A stretch of DNA of 64,000 nt, from NCBI RefSeq assembly GCF_025465995.1, contig NZ_JANLNY010000030.1, positions 248,001-312,000 of the forward strand. The letters are read 5' to 3'. The position numbers and the translations under genes are program-made. This document shows positions 1 to 8,229 of this stretch, piece after piece. Position 1 is the first letter of the stretch. The number at the start of each line of letters is the position of its first letter. The notes under the pieces are model-generated. The model was not told the DNA's origin. It made no database searches and was given only the letters and a program-made list of their open reading frames with translations. The stretch comes from Pseudomonas sp. 5P_3.1_Bac2 (GTDB lineage Bacteria; Pseudomonadota; Gammaproteobacteria; Pseudomonadales; Pseudomonadaceae).

Positions 1-723
1 GCCGAGTGCGCCCAGGACATCAAAAAAGTCTCGCTGGAGTTGGGCGGCAACGCGCCGTTTATTGTCTTTGATGACGCTGATTTGGACGCCGCCGTGGAAG
101 GCGCGTTGATCTCCAAGTTCCGCAACAACGGCCAGACCTGCGTGTGCGCCAACCGCCTGTATATCCAGGACGGCGTGTACGACGCCTTTGTCGAGAAGCT
201 GGTCGCTGCCGTGGGCAAACTGCAGATCGGTAATGGTCTGGCCGCAGGGACTACCACCGGCCCGCTGATCGACAACAAGGCCGTGGCCAAGGTGCAGGAA
301 CATATCGCCGATGCCCTGAGCAAAGGCGCGCGTCTGGCCAGCGGCGGTAAGCCTCATAGCCTCGGCGGCAGCTTCTTTGAGCCGACCATCTTGGTCGATG
401 TGCCGAACAGTGCCGCGGTGGCGAAAGAGGAAACCTTCGGCCCGCTGGCGCCGCTGTTCCGCTTTAACGATGAAGCCGAAGTGATCGCCATGGCCAACGA
501 CACCGAGTTCGGCTTGGCCTCGTACTTTTATGCCCGTGATTTGGGTCGCGTGTTCCGCGTGGCGGAGGCCTTGGAGTACGGCATGGTCGGCATCAACACC
601 GGGTTGATCTCCAACGAGGTGGCGCCCTTTGGTGGCATCAAGGCCTCGGGCTTGGGTCGTGAAGGCTCCAAGTACGGCATCGAGGATTATCTGGAAATCA
701 AATACCTGTGCCTGTCGCTGTAA
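1..723 (+). CDS. gabD: Succinate-semialdehyde dehydrogenase (NADP+), 3' part
   Basis: The frame is open from the first base, so only the last 240 residues are present and the true start lies outside the window. The enzyme oxidises succinate semialdehyde to succinate in the GABA shunt (cytosol). Visible ALDH landmarks are ELGGN with the general-base Glu at fragment residue 13, and GQTCVC with the catalytic Cys at residue 47. The C-terminal half (EETFGPLAPLFRF, NTGLISNEVAPFGGIKASGLGREGS) is that of GabD rather than a generic aldehyde dehydrogenase. No gabT partner follows; a hairpin terminator lies directly downstream. Confidence 0.93.
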   Translation, partial: AECAQDIKKVSLELGGNAPFIVFDDADLDAAVEGALISKFRNNGQTCVCANRLYIQDGVYDAFVEKLVAAVGKLQIGNGLAAGTTTGPLIDNKAVAKVQEHIADALSKGARLASGGKPHSLGGSFFEPTILVDVPNSAAVAKEETFGPLAPLFRFNDEAEVIAMANDTEFGLASYFYARDLGRVFRVAEALEYGMVGINTGLISNEVAPFGGIKASGLGREGSKYGIEDYLEIKYLCLSL

Positions 724-737
724 ACGCTGCCTGAAAA

Positions 738-768
738 AGCCCCACGCCGTTAGCGCTGTGGGGCTGTT
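738..768 (+). terminator. Intrinsic terminator of gabD
   Basis: Arms AGCCCCAC (738-745) and GTGGGGCT (758-765) are perfect complements, followed by a short T-rich tail, 14 bases after the gabD stop. Confidence 0.75.
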
Positions 769-813
769 TAGCCGCTAAATTGACCAGCGCGGCCAATGAT
801 GGACGGTCTCGGG

Positions 814-1215
814 CTAGCCAGCTCGTGGCTTATCCAACAGATTGAACAACAGCATGCCGGCGACCATGCTCAGCGCAAAAATCCAGCCTTCGCCCATATT
901 CATTCCCACCAGTACAAGTGCAGGCCCCGGGCAGATGCCCGCGATGCCCCAACCAATCCCGAAGATCGCCGCGCCACTGAGCAAGCGCCGATCAATCCCG
1001 CGCCGTGCTGTCGCAGGTTTCGGCTGACGCCTGCGGGCCAGGGCAAAGCCGATGGCCGCAACGCTCACCGCGCCGCCCATGACCAAGGCCAATGACGGGT
1101 CCCACCGGCCAAACACATCAAGAAAGCCCAGCACTTTACTGGGGTTGCTCATCCCCGAAATGATCAGCCCCACGCCGAATAACAGACCGCAGAGTAGCGC
1201 CGTTAGATTCTTCAT
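814..1215 (-). CDS. YeeE/YedE-family (DUF6691) membrane protein, second of a pair
   Basis: A 133-residue membrane protein with about four hydrophobic segments and the family signature GWGIAGICPGPAL, whose single Cys sits in a Gly/Pro-rich hairpin. With the upstream gene it makes the two-half YeeE/YedE module, proposed to pass thiosulfate or other sulfur species across the inner membrane. I chose the Met at 1215 because its ATG overlaps the stop of the upstream gene (ATGA), indicating translational coupling; a longer frame exists but only overlaps that gene. The sulfur role is a family-level inference, supported by the adjacent two-cysteine regulator. Confidence 0.85.
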   Translation of the reverse strand: MKNLTALLCGLLFGVGLIISGMSNPSKVLGFLDVFGRWDPSLALVMGGAVSVAAIGFALARRRQPKPATARRGIDRRLLSGAAIFGIGWGIAGICPGPALVLVGMNMGEGWIFALSMVAGMLLFNLLDKPRAG

Positions 1216-1652
1216 ACGGCACCTCCCAGTACGTGGCGCATCAGGTAAACCGTGGCCGCCGCGACCAGCATAAAGGTCAGCACAGCGGCCCAGGAGCGTG
1301 GTGAGTTTTGCGCTAAGCCACACACGCCATGGCCGCTGGTACAGCCGCTGCCCAAGCGGGTGCCGAAGCCGACCAATAAGCCGGAGAGCACTAACAGCGG
1401 CACTGGGGTGTCGATATGGATGGCGGGCAGGGCGTTGAACACATAGTAAAGGCTGGGTGCCAGCAACAGGCCGGCGATAAAGGCGATGCGCCAGGCGCGA
1501 TCGCTGCTGTGCAGACGTAAGGCCTCGCCGAGAATACCGCTGATTCCGGCGATCTTATGGCTGTACAGGATCAGGGCCGCGCTGGCCAAACCGATCAGCA
1601 GGCCGCCCAAAAGTGCCGAAGCCCAGGTGAAATGTGGCCAGTCAATCGTCAT
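1212..1652 (-). CDS. YeeE/YedE-family membrane protein, first of a pair
   Basis: A 146-residue polytopic membrane protein. It carries the diagnostic GSGCTSGHGVCGL stretch, in which the conserved cysteines line the putative sulfur-transfer path of YeeE/YedE (PmpA/PmpB-like) proteins. The start at 1652 is supported by an AGGAG Shine-Dalgarno about 8 bases upstream; the frame extends farther but lacks a better site. It is the first gene of a two-gene operon with the DUF6691 half (4-base overlap), and is transcribed away from a BigR/SqrR-like regulator. Substrate is not determinable from sequence; thiosulfate or polysulfide is likely. Confidence 0.87.
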   Translation of the reverse strand: MTIDWPHFTWASALLGGLLIGLASAALILYSHKIAGISGILGEALRLHSSDRAWRIAFIAGLLLAPSLYYVFNALPAIHIDTPVPLLVLSGLLVGFGTRLGSGCTSGHGVCGLAQNSPRSWAAVLTFMLVAAATVYLMRHVLGGAV

Positions 1653-1710
1653 GCAATTCTCCTCGGCGTCTGCTGTTGCAGGGCGCCATGGCGGGGCGGA
1701 GTCGGGTTTC

Positions 1711-1732
1711 AATATGTATTTTTACAATATTT
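1711..1732. promoter_or_regulatory. AT-rich imperfect palindrome, candidate operator of the ArsR-type regulator
   Basis: AATATGT and ACAATATT face each other across a T-rich centre in the divergent region between the YeeE pair (start 1652) and the ArsR-type gene (start 1911). BigR-type repressors bind AT-rich palindromes in such positions. Binding here is inferred. Confidence 0.4.
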
Positions 1733-1910
1733 TATTTTGCATAATGAAGGCTAGTGCCGTTGCTCTGTCTGCCGCGTGCAGGTTTTCCGTTTATTTGTGG
1801 TCTAACCCCGGTGACGCGGCGCTATATGCGCGTACGCCTTATTTTTCTGCTAAATAACTTTTCCTTATACAATCCACTCCTTCTGCGATTTGCGAGATTT
1901 TGCCGCCCAT

Positions 1911-2210
1911 ATGGATCTTCAGTTGATGCGTCAGGCAGCCACCGAAGCTGCGACGGTTTTGCGCTCATTGAGCCACCCGGATCGCTTGATGCTGCTCTGC
2001 CAATTGAGCCAGGGTGAACGCTCGGTGGGTGAGTTGGAAGAGTTGCTCGGTATTCAGCAGCCCAATCTGTCCCAGCAATTGGGCGTGTTGCGGGCTGAGG
2101 GGCTGGTCAACACCCGCCGCGAAGGCAAGCGTATCTTCTACTCAATTAAAGACCCCAAGTCCTTGGTGCTGCTCGGCACCCTCTACGAGCTGTACTGCCC
2201 CCAGGGCTGA
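1911..2210 (+). CDS. ArsR/SmtB-family regulator, BigR/SqrR/YgaV-like sulfur sensor
   Basis: A 99-residue winged-helix repressor (SLSHPDRLMLLC, then recognition helix around QQPNLSQQLGVLR). Two cysteines, Cys30 in helix 2 and Cys96 in the C-terminal LYELYCP, sit exactly where BigR, SqrR and YgaV have the pair that forms a disulfide or polysulfide bridge and releases DNA; classical metal-binding ArsR motifs (CxC) are absent. The ATG at 1911 matches the usual N-terminus; a TTG at 1890 is possible. It is divergent from the YeeE/YedE pair, fitting control of sulfur-species uptake or detoxification, and it precedes a FadL-type porin that it may also control. Confidence 0.82.
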   Translation: MDLQLMRQAATEAATVLRSLSHPDRLMLLCQLSQGERSVGELEELLGIQQPNLSQQLGVLRAEGLVNTRREGKRIFYSIKDPKSLVLLGTLYELYCPQG

Positions 2211-2278
2211 GCAGCTGTGCCGATTAGCGGCAGCAGTTACAGCGCTTCCTCATATGCACTTTAGTGATAGAAGTAGTA

Positions 2279-2296
2279 TTTAATATTATTATTAAA
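2279..2296. promoter_or_regulatory. 18-bp palindrome upstream of the FadL-type gene
   Basis: TTTAATA and TATTAAA are perfect 7-base arms around TTAT, 73 bases before the porin start. Position and symmetry suggest an operator, perhaps for the adjacent ArsR-type protein, but its sequence differs from the palindrome at 1711-1732. Confidence 0.4.
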
Positions 2297-2368
2297 CACT
2301 ATGTATTTTGTTTAAGTATTGCCTCCTGAACGGCGCAGACCGCCTGTTATCAAAGGAGCGATACCCTT

Positions 2369-3634
2369 ATGAACGGCCGATTTTTGACTGTTTCACTGGC
2401 TTTATTAAGCGGATTAAGCAGCACCTCTGTCAGCGCCACTAACGGCTACTTTATGCATGGTTATGGGATCAAGGCGCAGGGGCAGGCCGGGGTCAGTATT
2501 GCCCAACCCCAAGACGCCTTGGCCGCCGCGAACAACCCGGCCGGCACGGTATGGATTGGTGATCGGCTGGACATCAGCGCAACGATTTTTTCTCCCGACC
2601 GCAGCGCCAAGATTGAGGGTAACCAGGCGGGCGCCGATGGCACTTACGGTGGCAATCAAAAACGCTATTTCTTGCTGCCGGATATTGGTTACAGCAAGCA
2701 GCTTAACGACCGTTGGGGGGTAGGCATTTCTGCCTATAGCAACGGCGGCATGAATACCGACTACAAACGCAATCCCTACGGCGCCTTCGGCAATACCGGC
2801 AGTGCCGGGGTTGATCTGGCGCAGTTATTTATCACCCCCTCCGTGGCTTACAAATTTACCGAGCGGCAATCCTTTGGGATTGGCCTCAACTTTGTGTATC
2901 AGCGCTTTGCCGCCAAGGGCTTGAATGCCTTTGCCAACCCGATGTTTTCCAGTGATCCCGACAACCTCAGTGACCGGCATCACGACACCTCCACCGGTTG
3001 GGGGCTGCGCTTGGGCTGGCAGGGTCAGGTCACGGATAATCTGACCTTGGGCGCGGCCTGGTCGTCGAAGATCAAGGCCCAGGATTTTGACCGTTATGCG
3101 GGCTTGTTTGCCGATGGCGGCAGCTTTGATGTGCCGGAGAACTATGCCGTGGGCCTGTCGTATAAGCTCACTCCGGCCTTAACCATTGGCGCGGATGTGC
3201 AGGAGATCAAATACGGCAGCGTGCGCTCGGTGGCGCGCGACTTTGATATCCAGTCGGTGTTCGCCGGGGATCGTTTTGGCTCGCGTAACGGCCCCGGTTT
3301 CGGCTGGCAAGATGTAACGGTTTACAAGCTCGCGGTCAGCTATGTGCTGAACCCGCAACTGACCTTGCGCAGCGGCTTTAGCCATGCCGACCAACCGGTG
3401 CAGAAGGATCAAACCTTTCTCAATATCCTGGCGCCGGGGATTATTCAGGATCACCTAAGTGTGGGCCTGACCTGGACCCCTTCGCCGGATAACGAGCTGA
3501 GCCTGGCCTATACCCATGGCTTTGAAGAAACCGTCAACGGTCGCAACTCCATCCCCGGGGCATTTGGGGGCGGCGAAGCCAAGCTAAAAATGAGCGAGGA
3601 CATTCTGGGCGCGGCCTACGCTTGGAAGTTCTGA
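2369..3634 (+). CDS. FadL/OmpP1/TodX-family outer-membrane transporter
   Basis: A 421-residue outer-membrane beta-barrel. A signal peptide ends near residue 23 (SVSA/TNGYF), and the mature N-terminus (TNGYFMHGYGIKAQGQAGVSIA) is the FadL hatch segment, followed by amphipathic strands and a terminal aromatic (AYAWKF). FadL relatives move hydrophobic molecules such as long-chain fatty acids or aromatics through the outer membrane. AGGAG lies 9 bases before the ATG. It may be co-controlled with the sulfur regulator upstream, though the intervening 158 bases contain a palindrome suggesting its own promoter. The substrate is unknown. Confidence 0.88.
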   Translation: MNGRFLTVSLALLSGLSSTSVSATNGYFMHGYGIKAQGQAGVSIAQPQDALAAANNPAGTVWIGDRLDISATIFSPDRSAKIEGNQAGADGTYGGNQKRYFLLPDIGYSKQLNDRWGVGISAYSNGGMNTDYKRNPYGAFGNTGSAGVDLAQLFITPSVAYKFTERQSFGIGLNFVYQRFAAKGLNAFANPMFSSDPDNLSDRHHDTSTGWGLRLGWQGQVTDNLTLGAAWSSKIKAQDFDRYAGLFADGGSFDVPENYAVGLSYKLTPALTIGADVQEIKYGSVRSVARDFDIQSVFAGDRFGSRNGPGFGWQDVTVYKLAVSYVLNPQLTLRSGFSHADQPVQKDQTFLNILAPGIIQDHLSVGLTWTPSPDNELSLAYTHGFEETVNGRNSIPGAFGGGEAKLKMSEDILGAAYAWKF

Positions 3635-3702
3635 GCTTTAGCTGCGCCTTGATTAAGCCTGCGCGGACAACTTAGGTTGTTGCGCAGGCCCGCTCCGCAC
3701 AC

Positions 3703-3742
3703 AAAAAAAACGCCGCACGGCCCTTGGCAGTGCGGCGTTTTT
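3703..3742. terminator. Bidirectional terminator
   Basis: AAACGCCGCAC (3708-3718) pairs with GTGCGGCGTTT (3730-3740). The stem is flanked by an A-run on the left and a T-run on the right, so it can stop the porin gene and the opposing MFS gene. Confidence 0.85.
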
Positions 3743-3761
3743 GCGTTGCAGCGCAGCGCAT

Positions 3762-3788
3762 AAGCCCCCCCCCGCAGGGGGGGCTTTT
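3762..3788. terminator. GC-run hairpin between convergent genes
   Basis: A C9 run (3765-3773) faces a G7 run (3777-3783) with AAG/CTT flanks and a TTTT tail, just beyond the stop of the MFS gene. The homopolymer runs are prone to slippage and sequencing error. Confidence 0.6.
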
Positions 3789-3792
3789 ACGC

Positions 3793-5208
3793 TTAGCTTG
3801 TGGCTGCCAAAGGCTTGCCAGTTGCTGCCTCGGCGTCGTGGCTGGCCTGGATTTTCGCCTCGTTGTCATCCGCTACGCGCTGCATTTCTGGACGCAGGTA
3901 ACGCAGGCTGATGGCCAATACGATAATCGCCAACACCACGCTGGTGGCCGAGACGCTGATCAGCGAGTAACCGAGCATGGCCTGATCTTTAAACACGTGC
4001 TCGGTGATGGTTGCCACCAGAGGTGGCGACAACGTCGGAGCCACAGTGCCGACCACCAGAATAAACATGCCCATCACCCGGCCACGCAGGTGGGTCGGCG
4101 CCATCAGTTGGATGGTGGCACTCACGTAGAACACAGAGTTGAGCAGGATGACATCGAGGGCGGCATAGGCCACCACAAACACCTTGAAGTCATCGGTGGT
4201 GAAGGCGATGCCAATGGCCGGCAGGGCCAGAACCAGGATAAAGGTGTAAAAACGCACGTGGGCATCTTTGTAGCCCCGCTTGTACAGCCAGTCGATGATT
4301 ATCCCTTTGAGCAGCATGGTGCAGGCACCCACGGCGTAAAGAATGCTCAGCGCCGGCGCATATTCCTTAGGCGTCAGACCAAAGTGGCGGGTGATGTAAG
4401 TCGGCACCCAGGACAGTGAGGCCAGGGCCGCCATCGTGGTGCAGGAGAAGCCCAGCAGAAGCAGGATATACAGCGTCTTGCGCTGCTTGATGTAGTCCTT
4501 GAAGGCGATCTCGCCGACCTGTTCAGTGACCTGCTTAGTGCGGCTGGTGAGGTCGCTGATGCCGCGGCGAATCGGCTCGCGGAAAGTGAACACTAAAAGC
4601 GCCAGCAGTACACCAGGTGCACCTAACAGAATCAGCGCGGAGCGCCAGGCACTCATTTCACCGACCATAGGGAAGGTCATGGTGCCGACACTGGCGGTAT
4701 AGGCGATGACCCAGCCACCCACACCAAAAGCAAAGGCGTTACCGAGCTTAGGACCCATGCCGAAGATCGACATGGCGGTGGTCATGCGGTGCCGCGGCAC
4801 GCGGTCGGCAATCATCGAATAAGCGGCGGGCATCAGCGAGGCTTCGGCGGCGCCGACTACCACGCGGCTGGCGAAAAGCATCGGGAAAGTTTTCGCCAGG
4901 CCAGCGGTTACGGTGGCTGTGGACCAGACCACAAAGCCGCCAAACAGCACCTTGCGGCGTGATAGGCGATCGCAAGCCCAACCCAGCGGGAAGGCGAACA
5001 AGCCGTGGGCAATGGCGAACGCCGGGCCAATGATCAGACTCATCTGTACATCGGTAAAACCCATTTCTTTTTGAATCGGCACCACCAGCATGTTCAGCGC
5101 CAGTCGATCGAGAATCGACATCACATAAAGCATGAGGAGAACCATGACCATCCACCATGGCTCGATGTGATCCCAGACAGAGGCTAGAGATCGTTGTTGT
5201 TTCTGCAT
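3793..5208 (-). CDS. MFS transporter, probable organic-anion/aromatic-acid carrier (copy 1)
   Basis: A 471-residue protein with 12 predicted membrane spans. It has the MFS motif GWACDRLSRRKVLFGG between TM2 and TM3, and a cytoplasmic middle loop rich in charged residues. It is strikingly similar along its whole length to the MFS protein at 9734-11101 (both have HIEPWWMV/RIEPWWMV, ILDRL, IFGMGPK and a WVPTYITR..GLTPKEYAP-like block), so the two are paralogues. Its start region faces the MmgE/PrpD gene across 298 bases containing a candidate LysR box. Substrate unknown; the cluster suggests an aromatic or dicarboxylic acid. Confidence 0.87.
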   Translation of the reverse strand: MQKQQRSLASVWDHIEPWWMVMVLLMLYVMSILDRLALNMLVVPIQKEMGFTDVQMSLIIGPAFAIAHGLFAFPLGWACDRLSRRKVLFGGFVVWSTATVTAGLAKTFPMLFASRVVVGAAEASLMPAAYSMIADRVPRHRMTTAMSIFGMGPKLGNAFAFGVGGWVIAYTASVGTMTFPMVGEMSAWRSALILLGAPGVLLALLVFTFREPIRRGISDLTSRTKQVTEQVGEIAFKDYIKQRKTLYILLLLGFSCTTMAALASLSWVPTYITRHFGLTPKEYAPALSILYAVGACTMLLKGIIIDWLYKRGYKDAHVRFYTFILVLALPAIGIAFTTDDFKVFVVAYAALDVILLNSVFYVSATIQLMAPTHLRGRVMGMFILVVGTVAPTLSPPLVATITEHVFKDQAMLGYSLISVSATSVVLAIIVLAISLRYLRPEMQRVADDNEAKIQASHDAEAATGKPLAATS

Positions 5209-5382
5209 ACATCACCATTTTTTTGTTGTAGTGGTGGGCCGTTTGCCGCGCAGGGCTATACGCCTCAGATGTCCCGGCATTGTTATTTTTTGGGGCGCAG
5301 CGCAGGGGGTTGCACCAAGTCAGTACGGGAGGCGAATACTAGGCATGAGTTTTTATTGGGAGGAATGGAAAAATCTGCATGC

Positions 5383-5397
5383 GTGCACTTAATGCAC
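5383..5397. promoter_or_regulatory. Candidate LysR box, copy A
   Basis: GTGCA-CTTAA-TGCAC is a perfect interrupted palindrome with the T-N11-A core of LysR-type operators. It lies between the divergent MFS (5208) and MmgE/PrpD (5507) genes. The same GTGCA-N5-TGCAC design recurs at 8082-8096. The rest of this 298-base region shows no gene. Confidence 0.6.
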
Positions 5398-5506
5398 CGG
5401 ATTTAGCGCTGCGGTTGCTGGGGGCGCAAACGCCTCGCTAGAGTTCGACGCCACTACGCATCGATCCACATGCGTCACCCACAATAAGACTCACTAAGGC
5501 GGCCCT

Positions 5507-6877
5507 ATGTTTTTGCAGCAGATCGCTCAACACATCACCGACACTCAGTTTGAACAGCTCCCGGCAGAGGTGGTGCAAGCCGCAAAGTTGCGCTTGATCG
5601 ATGCCCTGAGTTGCTCGGTGGGTGGTTACCAAGCGCCCAGCAACGATGCCTTTATCAACCTCTATCGCAGTTGGGGTGGTGCCGCCCAGGCCACGGTGTT
5701 GGGCTACGGTGATAAGTTGCCGCTGGCACAGGCCGCGCTGATGAACTGCTTGACCGGGCGCTCCTTCGATTTTGAAGTGTGTGGTCCATCGCCGGAAGGT
5801 ATCAACCGCGGCAAAATGGTCGGTCACGTGTGCAGCACCACCGACCCGACCGCTTTGTCGGTGGCAGAGTTTCTACAGGCGGATGGCAAGGAGTTGATCG
5901 TTGCCGTGGTACTCGGCGGTGATATCGGCGCGCGCCTGGCAGTCTCGGAAGAATTCAACTTCGATAAGTGCTTCGAGGTGTGTGGCACCGCCAACGCCTT
6001 CGGCGCCCTGGCCGTGGTGGCACGACTGATGAAGCTGGATCAGGCGGCAATCATCAACGCCTACGGCATTCTGCTGCACATGATGTCCGGCTCTTACCAG
6101 TCGCTGTGGGACGGTGCCGACAGCTTCAAACTGCCAGGTGCCCTGGCGGCCTATAACGCGGTCACCGCAGTGCAACTGAGCCAGGCAGGTTTTGGTGGGG
6201 TCAAGGATGCACTGACCAGCCCCTTGGGCTACTACAACCTGTTCTCGGTTAACTACAACCCGGAGCATCTGGTGGCTGAGCTGGGCCAAACCTTCTACGT
6301 GAAAGGCATGCACAAAGTTCATCCGTCCTGCTATGGCAATCACAACCCCATCGAGTGTGCGCTGGATATCGTGCGTGCCCATGAGTTTGCCGCCGCCGAC
6401 ATCGAGCTAATCACCATGGATGTGCCGCCCCACCGTTTGGTGCACTTCCTCAATCAGACCATGAGCGCCAACGATACCCAGGCCCGCTCGCTGTTCAGCA
6501 TTCCCTATGCGGTGGCGAACGTGATGATCAACCGCAGTGTTGAGATTGCCCACTACAGCCATGCCCATGCCTACCAGCCAGAGGTCATGGCTCTGACCGA
6601 GAAGGTCAAGATGCTCCCGGCCAGCGACCTGACGAATCATCTGACGCGCTTGGCGGTGCATCTTAAAGATGGCCGCGTGCTGCGTGCCGAACGCAATCAG
6701 TTGCCGTTGGGTTGGGCAGAAAACCCTGTAGGCGAAGAGCAGGTGATCGAGAAGTTCTGGCGCAACATCCGCTTCGCCGGCACGCTCGATCTGTCTCGCG
6801 CTGAACTGGCCCTGGCCGCCTTGCAGGATCTGGAAAACCAGACCGATATGCAGGTGATTACCCGCAACCTGTGCTGA
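5507..6877 (+). CDS. MmgE/PrpD-family protein
   Basis: A 456-residue cytosolic protein of the MmgE/PrpD fold, which includes 2-methylcitrate dehydratase PrpD, aconitate decarboxylase and iminodisuccinate epimerase. Family features are the all-helical N-terminal domain (AAKLRLIDALSCSVGG), the glycine-rich VCGTANAFGA segment, and the KGMHKVHPSCYGNHNPIECA stretch leading into the small lid domain. No prpB, prpC or acnD genes accompany it, so a propionate role is unlikely. It sits in a cluster with transporters, an extradiol-type enzyme and a flavin monooxygenase, suggesting dehydration or isomerisation of a ring-derived carboxylic acid. That reaction is inference. Confidence 0.85.
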   Translation: MFLQQIAQHITDTQFEQLPAEVVQAAKLRLIDALSCSVGGYQAPSNDAFINLYRSWGGAAQATVLGYGDKLPLAQAALMNCLTGRSFDFEVCGPSPEGINRGKMVGHVCSTTDPTALSVAEFLQADGKELIVAVVLGGDIGARLAVSEEFNFDKCFEVCGTANAFGALAVVARLMKLDQAAIINAYGILLHMMSGSYQSLWDGADSFKLPGALAAYNAVTAVQLSQAGFGGVKDALTSPLGYYNLFSVNYNPEHLVAELGQTFYVKGMHKVHPSCYGNHNPIECALDIVRAHEFAAADIELITMDVPPHRLVHFLNQTMSANDTQARSLFSIPYAVANVMINRSVEIAHYSHAHAYQPEVMALTEKVKMLPASDLTNHLTRLAVHLKDGRVLRAERNQLPLGWAENPVGEEQVIEKFWRNIRFAGTLDLSRAELALAALQDLENQTDMQVITRNLC

Positions 6878-6882
6878 TGCCC

Positions 6883-6912
6883 AAGGCCGCCATGGCTGAC
6901 ATGGCGGCCTTG
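6883..6912 (+). terminator. Hairpin after MmgE/PrpD gene
   Basis: AAGGCCGCCATG (6883-6894) and CATGGCGGCCTT (6900-6911) are perfect 12-base arms around GCTGA, 5 bases past the stop. The T-tail is weak. Confidence 0.65.
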
Positions 6913-7119
6913 ATTGGCCTATTCGAATTTAACTCGCGCGGCCTAGGGCTTAGCTCGCCTAACGCTGCGTGCAGATTGAAAGCAAGACGCAGTAAGCGCC
7001 GCTCAATATGAGTGGGCGGCCTGCTTTGGTGTTGCCCACCGCGTATTGGCAAGGCGTTCTTTCAATAAGGGGGATGCTGGGCGCGAGTGGAGCGCAATTG
7101 CCCCGGCGCGCTCAGGGCC

Positions 7120-7152
7120 AAAGCCCCACTCCGGCATCGGTGTGGGGCTTTT
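7120..7152. terminator. Terminator of VOC gene
   Basis: AAAGCCCCAC (7120-7129) faces GTGTGGGGCTTTT (7140-7152). It lies just past the stop of the minus-strand VOC gene and can act on both strands. Confidence 0.7.
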
Positions 7153-7161
7153 GTGTTGCGT

Positions 7162-7722
7162 TTAAGCGTCGAAGGCTTCGAGGTTGGCCTGAACCCCGGC
7201 GCGAATCTTGGCTTGCCACTCTTCGCGGCTGCAGAAGCCGGGTTGCTCTTTGGCTTTGGCTTCGGTGCGGGCGTAAACCTCTTCCACTGATTCATTGACC
7301 AGGTCCATTTCCCACCAGGTGGGTTGCGGCACATACCAAGGGGAAGGGGTGTAGCACTCGATACGGTTACCTTCGGGATCGCCGACGTAAACGCTCCAGG
7401 TATTGCCGTGGTCCTTCTGTTGCAGGATCGGCACCCCCGCTTTGTGGAACTCCACAGCCATGCGCTTGAGGTCTTCTAGGTTGTCGTAAACGAAGGAGAT
7501 TTGCTGCATGCCAGGGTGGCCATCGCGGCGCAGGTTGGCGAAGGCAATTTGGTGATGCTCATCGGCATCGCCAGTCATAAACACCACGCGGGCACCGTCA
7601 CCACGGCCATTGCCGGTGTCGGATACGACGAAGCCAAACCAGCGGCTGTAAAACTGGCCCAGCGCATCGGGTTCAAATGCAGGAACGCCAATATGGCGGA
7701 AGCGGCCTTGTGGAAGTGCCAT
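7162..7722 (-). CDS. VOC-superfamily protein, extradiol dioxygenase-like
   Basis: A 186-residue single vicinal-oxygen-chelate protein. The pattern of likely metal ligands is visible: His near the N-terminus (FRHIGV), a mid-protein His (DEHHQIAF) and a C-terminal Glu (GNRIECYTPSPWYVPQP), as in type I extradiol dioxygenases and other VOC enzymes. The start at 7722 has AGAGG upstream; 12 further N-terminal residues in the frame are not family-like. Alone between a porin and an MmgE/PrpD gene, it could cleave a catechol made by the cluster's flavin monooxygenase, but isomerase or glyoxalase chemistry is not excluded. Confidence 0.8.
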   Translation of the reverse strand: MALPQGRFRHIGVPAFEPDALGQFYSRWFGFVVSDTGNGRGDGARVVFMTGDADEHHQIAFANLRRDGHPGMQQISFVYDNLEDLKRMAVEFHKAGVPILQQKDHGNTWSVYVGDPEGNRIECYTPSPWYVPQPTWWEMDLVNESVEEVYARTEAKAKEQPGFCSREEWQAKIRAGVQANLEAFDA

Positions 7723-8229
7723 GGTTATTAACCTCTTATTTAGGGGTGGAATTTTCAACCTGAAACAAGCCGATCAAGTGCACTCAACGCCCAGCGCCTT
7801 GGCTTAGGCCAAACGGGCCTCGGGCTCGTGCGCTGAGTCGTGGTGCTGAACCTTTAGCTGCACCAGAGTGCCGTGCTAAGGTTGATTGAACCGTTGTCGT
7901 GAGCTTAGTGGCGCCAAATTAGGGCGTGCTATAGCGCGAATTAGACGGCTCAAGTGCACGTGCTCAACCGCTGCGTACCTAGCGCCAGGCCGACTTCTTG
8001 GTTTGGGCAATCTTATCTGCAATGTTCCAGGCACTATTCATAGCAGCTTGCGCGGTGCAGGCGGCTGAAATTGTGCGCGTTGTGCATAGGGTGCACTACT
8101 GAGTAAGTTTCAATTGAAGCTTTTTGCAGCGATTTTGATACTGCTGCCCAAGCTCGGTGCAAGGGACTGTTTTTATTCACGGCATGGAGGGCATAAGCCG
8201 GGCGTTACTACAAAAACAAGAGAAAAAAC
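7723..8229. other. Divergent regulatory region, no gene seen
   Basis: This 507-base stretch separates the VOC gene from the OprD gene. It holds the second candidate LysR box (8082-8096) and two extra GTGCAC half-sites (7778-7783 and 7954-7959). No convincing reading frame was found. Confidence 0.6.
8082..8096. promoter_or_regulatory. Candidate LysR box, copy B
   Basis: GTGCA-TAGGG-TGCAC has the same perfect arms and 5-base spacing as copy A at 5383-5397, with a different spacer sequence. It lies 134 bases before the OprD start. Confidence 0.6.

Noticed and set aside
5507..6877. Assignment as prpD of the methylcitrate cycle
   Set aside because: No prpB, prpC, acnD or prpF neighbours, and the context is an aromatic-type cluster, so only the family name is given.
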